Positions 6,278 to 9,016 of a stretch of 9,016 nucleotides of DNA are shown here, piece after piece. Source of the stretch: Nitrospinota bacterium (GTDB lineage: Bacteria; Nitrospinota; Nitrospinia; Nitrospinales; VA-1); NCBI GenBank assembly GCA_002731985.1, contig PCCT01000038.1, positions 4,517 to 13,532 of the forward strand. The letters run 5' to 3'. A program made the position numbers and the translations under genes. How positions within the stretch are numbered: the stretch's first letter is position 1; every line of letters starts with the position of its first letter. The notes under the pieces were generated by a model. It worked only from the letters and a program-made list of their open reading frames with translations. It ran no database searches and was not told the DNA's origin.

Positions 6278-7993
6278 CTATTTATCGAGAACGTTCAAGC
6301 GTTGCCAGACACTTATTACTTTACGTCCGTTGCGGTCTTCTTTAAGTCCGTCCCAAATTGCAAAGGCGATCAGGCTCGGTTCTTTGCGAGTAAAATCGGC
6401 ATCCCATTTTCCTGTTTTGGGCATATCGCGCAAGAACACGACCGTCCACATGCCATCTTTCCATTCGCCATAGCCTTCTACATTCTGGTTTTCAGTAGGT
6501 TGGGGAGTGACCGTGCCGAATCCCTCGGCATTTAGTTCTTCAACCGCGTTATCTCCCGTTGCGTTAAGCCGGAAGACCGGGTTTGACATAACGCCTCCGA
6601 AAATAAGTGCATCCATATCAACGCCTCCGGTGGAGTACTCCATATCCGATTCAGCTTCAAGCGTTTCTTCAAGGCCGGATTTCCAGTGCCAGATGTTGAC
6701 TGGTTTCCCGCGATTGCCCATTCCAAAGAAAGGTTCGTTGTGTCCGTGTGTGTGCAGGGTAACATCGCCAAGGGCGAACTGGACCGCTGCGCCGTCGCGG
6801 AAAACATCCTGGGTCAATTCGGAAAACGCATTCTTGGTCGGGTCTTCCCACTTTAACCGGATGGCAAGTTGTTCGCCATTATTGACGGAAGCGAAGTTGA
6901 CAACCTCTACCGCATCACGCCTGGCCGAAAGTGGTCGCAATACCAGATTCGTTGTTTTGACTCCATCCCAGATGGGGCTGTCTACATCCGTATTTATTTC
7001 GAAGTCTTTGCGGAAAGAATAGATGTCCGTTTCAAATGCAGCTTTTATAAATTCCTTGGTGAACCGGGAGCGGATGTAATGTACCAGTGCCCAGCGGTCG
7101 TTTTCTGGCAAGTGCGAGTAAGCACCCATCGGAGTGCCATCGAGTCCGGAACTCAGAGTTCGGAATATATCTTCTTCTGCAAAGCCACCTTTGTAATAAC
7201 TGGGGACTGTTATGTCGTGCACAAATACGGCATGTTTCCATGCATCAAACAACGAATCCGACAGTTCGCCATCCCCGCGTAATGATTCTCCATGGCAGTT
7301 AGCACATTTCTGTTTAGTGAAAAGGTCCTTGCCCTTGGCTATCAATTCGGGGGTTGCTGGCGTAAGATTATTTACTTTGATTTTTTCTCCCTGAGGTTCC
7401 TTGCTGAAGCGGGGTGAGAAGTTTTTGATCAGATTAATGAGCGCCCATGTGTCTTGTGGCGTTAAAGCATCGCCCCATGCAGGCATTGATGTTCCAGGCA
7501 CACCTTTAATAATGGTCCTGTATAAATCCTCGTCTGTGGGCAGAGTGTCGGTGGGTGTGGATCTAAATTTAAATATTCCTCTGCGAAAATCCCTTGGCCA
7601 AGGATAAAGATATTCTACCGCCGCACCACCGCCATTGCCGTCTTTTCCATGGCAGAAGACGCACATATGGAGATAGATGTTACGTCCTCTGGCAAGCAGG
7701 CCTTCGTCCTTTACCATTTCAGGTTTAGAGGCTCCTAAATCGTCGTGCGCTCCCCGCGTGCGAAACAAATCGCCTTCACCACCGCCATCATCATGATGGT
7801 GATGTTCCATTGGTTTTTCGTCAACACGGTATTCGCTACCCGGTTGGGCCGCTCCACCGCCGTGGTGATCGTGTCCGCCTTGCGACAAGACGGATTCCGG
7901 AATGAGTACCAGTGTCAGCAACAGGACGGATGCACAGACAATAAAGTTTACAGGCCAACTCAGGCCAGTTGGTGAGCGACGAAACGGTTTCAT
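6278..7993 (-). CDS. Periplasmic diheme cytochrome c with ethylbenzene-dehydrogenase-type heme domain (NxrC-like)
   Basis: From the ATG at 7993, preceded by AGAGG at 7 nt, the product has 571 residues; the earlier ATG at 8023 lacks such a site. Residues 1-37 form a signal peptide or anchor (VCASVLLLTLVLI, then VLS-QGG). A His/Gly-rich linker follows (HDHHGGG near 41 and four His at 64-67). The first cytochrome c domain has C111-V-F-C114-H115 with probable ligand M170 (GTSMPAW). The second has C230-A-N-C233-H234 with probable ligand M289 (GTPMGAY). Residues about 325-571 match the heme-b-binding gamma subunit family of ethylbenzene dehydrogenase: FFGMGNRGKPVNIWHWK and AIWDGLKEDRNGRKVISVW, with M425 and K558 as likely axial ligands. 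In DMSO-reductase-family enzymes such a subunit passes electrons between the catalytic subunits and cytochromes; nitrite oxidoreductase gamma candidates have this domain. No alpha or beta subunit gene is in the window, so that role is inferred. Confidence 0.88.
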   Translation of the reverse strand: MKPFRRSPTGLSWPVNFIVCASVLLLTLVLIPESVLSQGGHDHHGGGAAQPGSEYRVDEKPMEHHHHDDGGGEGDLFRTRGAHDDLGASKPEMVKDEGLLARGRNIYLHMCVFCHGKDGNGGGAAVEYLYPWPRDFRRGIFKFRSTPTDTLPTDEDLYRTIIKGVPGTSMPAWGDALTPQDTWALINLIKNFSPRFSKEPQGEKIKVNNLTPATPELIAKGKDLFTKQKCANCHGESLRGDGELSDSLFDAWKHAVFVHDITVPSYYKGGFAEEDIFRTLSSGLDGTPMGAYSHLPENDRWALVHYIRSRFTKEFIKAAFETDIYSFRKDFEINTDVDSPIWDGVKTTNLVLRPLSARRDAVEVVNFASVNNGEQLAIRLKWEDPTKNAFSELTQDVFRDGAAVQFALGDVTLHTHGHNEPFFGMGNRGKPVNIWHWKSGLEETLEAESDMEYSTGGVDMDALIFGGVMSNPVFRLNATGDNAVEELNAEGFGTVTPQPTENQNVEGYGEWKDGMWTVVFLRDMPKTGKWDADFTRKEPSLIAFAIWDGLKEDRNGRKVISVWQRLNVLDK

Positions 7994-8000
7994 GCAGGTA

Positions 8001-8005
8001 CCTCT
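8001..8005 (-). promoter_or_regulatory. Shine-Dalgarno deciding the ATG start at 7993
   Basis: AGAGG on the minus strand lies 7 nt before the ATG at 7993-7991. It falls inside the ten extra codons that would be added if the ATG at 8023 were used, so the shorter product is preferred. Confidence 0.6.
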
Positions 8006-8196
8006 GGGGTCAGGGCGTTCCATATGAGTTTCTACCAGTTGCCGGGAGAATTATGACTCGCCATGCAGGTTAATTTAAGAGTAATATTTTACTAACCTCC
8101 TGAATAGATATTGAGATGCTTAATACTTCGCTTTAGATTTTAAATAAATGGAACGAAGCATGGATGTGGCCTTAAAGATTTTAACGAAAAAAGTAT

Positions 8197-8745
8197 TTAT
8201 TTATCAACAGGTTTTCCCCGAACCATTTTAACTCCTTGGTCCAGGTCGCCCATTTCTTTGAGATTGAAATAGTCTTCTTTGAATCCGAGCCCGAAATACC
8301 AGGCGTTGTCGAGTCCTCTTTCAGTGTTGGTCCACAGATAATAACTGCCGCCGTTTTTGAACGCGTTGGGTAACCCGATTCTCTCGTTATCCTTGCTTTT
8401 GATGGGGCGCGATGGATCGTATAGAGATTTCAATTCCGCCAGCGTGGGGAGTCTCCAGTCATCAAAACCGGCGAACTTCTCAGAATTTTTTGAATCGACA
8501 TACTCCAGAGCCTCATACCAGTTCATTCCTTTTTTAAGTTCGTGGTATGAGTCGGCTTGTTGCCATATCAGGCCAGACTTCTGGTCTTGCACCGTTCCGT
8601 TGCCGATGTCAACATAGCTGGCGGCCCAAGCTATATTCAGGTGAATTGTTCCTACAATCATCAACATAGCGAATAGTGTCATTGCTTTTCGTAGTTGATT
8701 CCATGCGCTGTGAGAGTTGTTTCTTATGAGTATTTGATCTGGCAT
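8197..8745 (-). CDS. Exported DUF1566 / Lcl_C-domain protein
   Basis: This 182-residue protein carries an N-terminal export signal. A polar start with RK is followed by a hydrophobic stretch (AMTLFAMLMIVGTIHLNIAWA, about 21-41) with probable cleavage after AWA. The mature part is one DUF1566/Lcl_C domain. It opens with YVDIGNGTVQDQKSGLIWQQ (about 44-63), continues with MNWYEALEYV, and has the hallmark FDDWRLPTLAELKSLYD. It ends with a block rich in aromatic residues (YYLWTNTE, NAWYFGLGF). These domains are found in secreted and surface proteins of many bacteria and in some C-type-lectin-like folds; no reaction is established. There is no Cys, so no disulfide or heme. GAGG lies 4 nt before the ATG at 8745, which is close; a start at 8682 would lose the basic signal start. 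It shares its strand with the cytochrome pair but is 203 nt away from it, so co-transcription is uncertain. Confidence 0.85.
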   Translation of the reverse strand: MPDQILIRNNSHSAWNQLRKAMTLFAMLMIVGTIHLNIAWAASYVDIGNGTVQDQKSGLIWQQADSYHELKKGMNWYEALEYVDSKNSEKFAGFDDWRLPTLAELKSLYDPSRPIKSKDNERIGLPNAFKNGGSYYLWTNTERGLDNAWYFGLGFKEDYFNLKEMGDLDQGVKMVRGKPVDK

Positions 8746-8780
8746 GGGGCCTCAAAAGGGGTTTCTAAATGAATAACATA

Positions 8781-8786
8781 ATTATA
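8781..8786 (-). promoter_or_regulatory. Candidate -10 box for the DUF1566 gene
   Basis: The minus strand has a perfect TATAAT here. Transcription would begin near 8774, about 29 nt before the ATG. No good -35 is found at 16-18 nt (the best are GTGGTA-like), so it is either a weak or activator-dependent promoter, or a chance match in AT-rich DNA. Confidence 0.35.
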
Positions 8787-8852
8787 CAAAATATACTGCC
8801 AAATACCACTGACAGAATACTAATATTTACGCAGATAGGGCTTTGGTTGCTA

Positions 8853-8875
8853 CTAACAATACGGTTTACTGTTAG
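8853..8875. repeat. Short inverted repeat in the right-hand non-coding region
   Basis: CTAACA (8853-8858) and TGTTAG (8870-8875) are exact inverse complements separated by 11 nt. They lie about 70 nt upstream of the candidate -10 box of the DUF1566 gene. The spacing would suit a dimeric regulator. No U-run follows, so it is not a terminator. A chance occurrence in AT-rich DNA is quite possible. Confidence 0.25.
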
Positions 8876-9016
8876 AAATAATAGGAAAGCTCTATTTGCA
8901 TGACTTCATCATCGTGTTGTTCGAAGCGGTGGAGTGTTTAGGTGAAATCAAGAAAGGGAAATATTGGATTTTATAATCGTATTTGCAAAAAAGAGGATTC
9001 CAGTTTAGAATTCTGC

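Noticed and set aside
6507..7022. Plus-strand ORF of 171 codons antisense to the diheme cytochrome gene
   Set aside because: The opposite strand encodes a protein with clear heme motifs and domain signatures. This frame is Ser/Pro/Thr-rich without any recognisable pattern, a typical antisense shadow.
8023..8023. Longer start of the diheme cytochrome at the ATG ending the minus-strand codon at 8023
   Set aside because: No ribosome-binding site precedes it. The AGAGG lies between it and the ATG at 7993, and the shorter protein has a normal basic signal-peptide start.
8357..8617. Plus-strand ORF of 86 codons opposite the DUF1566 gene
   Set aside because: It is antisense to a recognised domain, and the Ser-rich translation has no family signature.
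1..9016. CRISPR arrays, insertion sequences, transposases and rRNA
   Set aside because: No regularly spaced direct repeats, no transposase-like frame, no terminal inverted repeats flanking a gene, and no rRNA-like sequence were seen.

Overview
The window reads as chromosomal DNA of a free-living, heme-rich, respiring Gram-negative-type bacterium. Base composition is moderate, AUG and GUG starts are both used, and genes lie on both strands. Three things make a Nitrospinota (Nitrospina-like) or similar nitrite-oxidising lineage a reasonable guess. These are a diheme cytochrome c with a C-terminal ethylbenzene-dehydrogenase-type heme domain, as in candidate gamma subunits of nitrite oxidoreductase; two ribonuclease-inhibitor-type leucine-rich-repeat proteins; and an oxygen-dependent-type protoporphyrinogen oxidase. 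The taxonomic guess rests on recalled family distribution, not on a search.

Layout. At 1-516 (+) lies the 3' part of a leucine-rich-repeat gene whose start is outside the window. A C-rich/G-rich dispersed-repeat-like element (about 521-636) separates it from hemG (674-2110, +). A tRNA-Leu(UAA) gene faces hemG (2143-2229, -). The AT-rich gap 2230-2504 shows no gene. An unrecognised 279-aa soluble protein starts at a GTG (2505-3344, +). The gap 3345-3607 holds only a doubtful 38-codon basic ORF. A second leucine-rich-repeat protein runs 3608-4156 (-). A stand-alone nuoB (4392-4925, +) follows, with a candidate promoter, a strong Shine-Dalgarno and a good intrinsic terminator.

The most interesting part is the minus-strand pair 7993->6278 and 6261->4984. 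The first gene encodes an exported His-rich diheme cytochrome c with an ethylbenzene-dehydrogenase-like C-terminal domain. Only 16 nt separate it from the second gene, and the Shine-Dalgarno of the second gene lies in that gap. The second gene encodes an exported protein carrying one CxxCH heme site followed by an HExxH zincin-like motif, an unusual combination. Upstream on the same strand is an exported DUF1566/Lcl_C-type protein (8197-8745). The last 271 bases (8746-9016) hold its candidate -10 box and a short inverted repeat but no gene I can support.

Functionally, several genes fit one respiratory theme: HemG makes protoporphyrin for heme, NuoB is a complex I subunit, and the periplasmic cytochrome pair probably handles electrons outside the inner membrane. 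The leucine-rich-repeat proteins, the 279-aa protein and the DUF1566 protein have no clear link to it.
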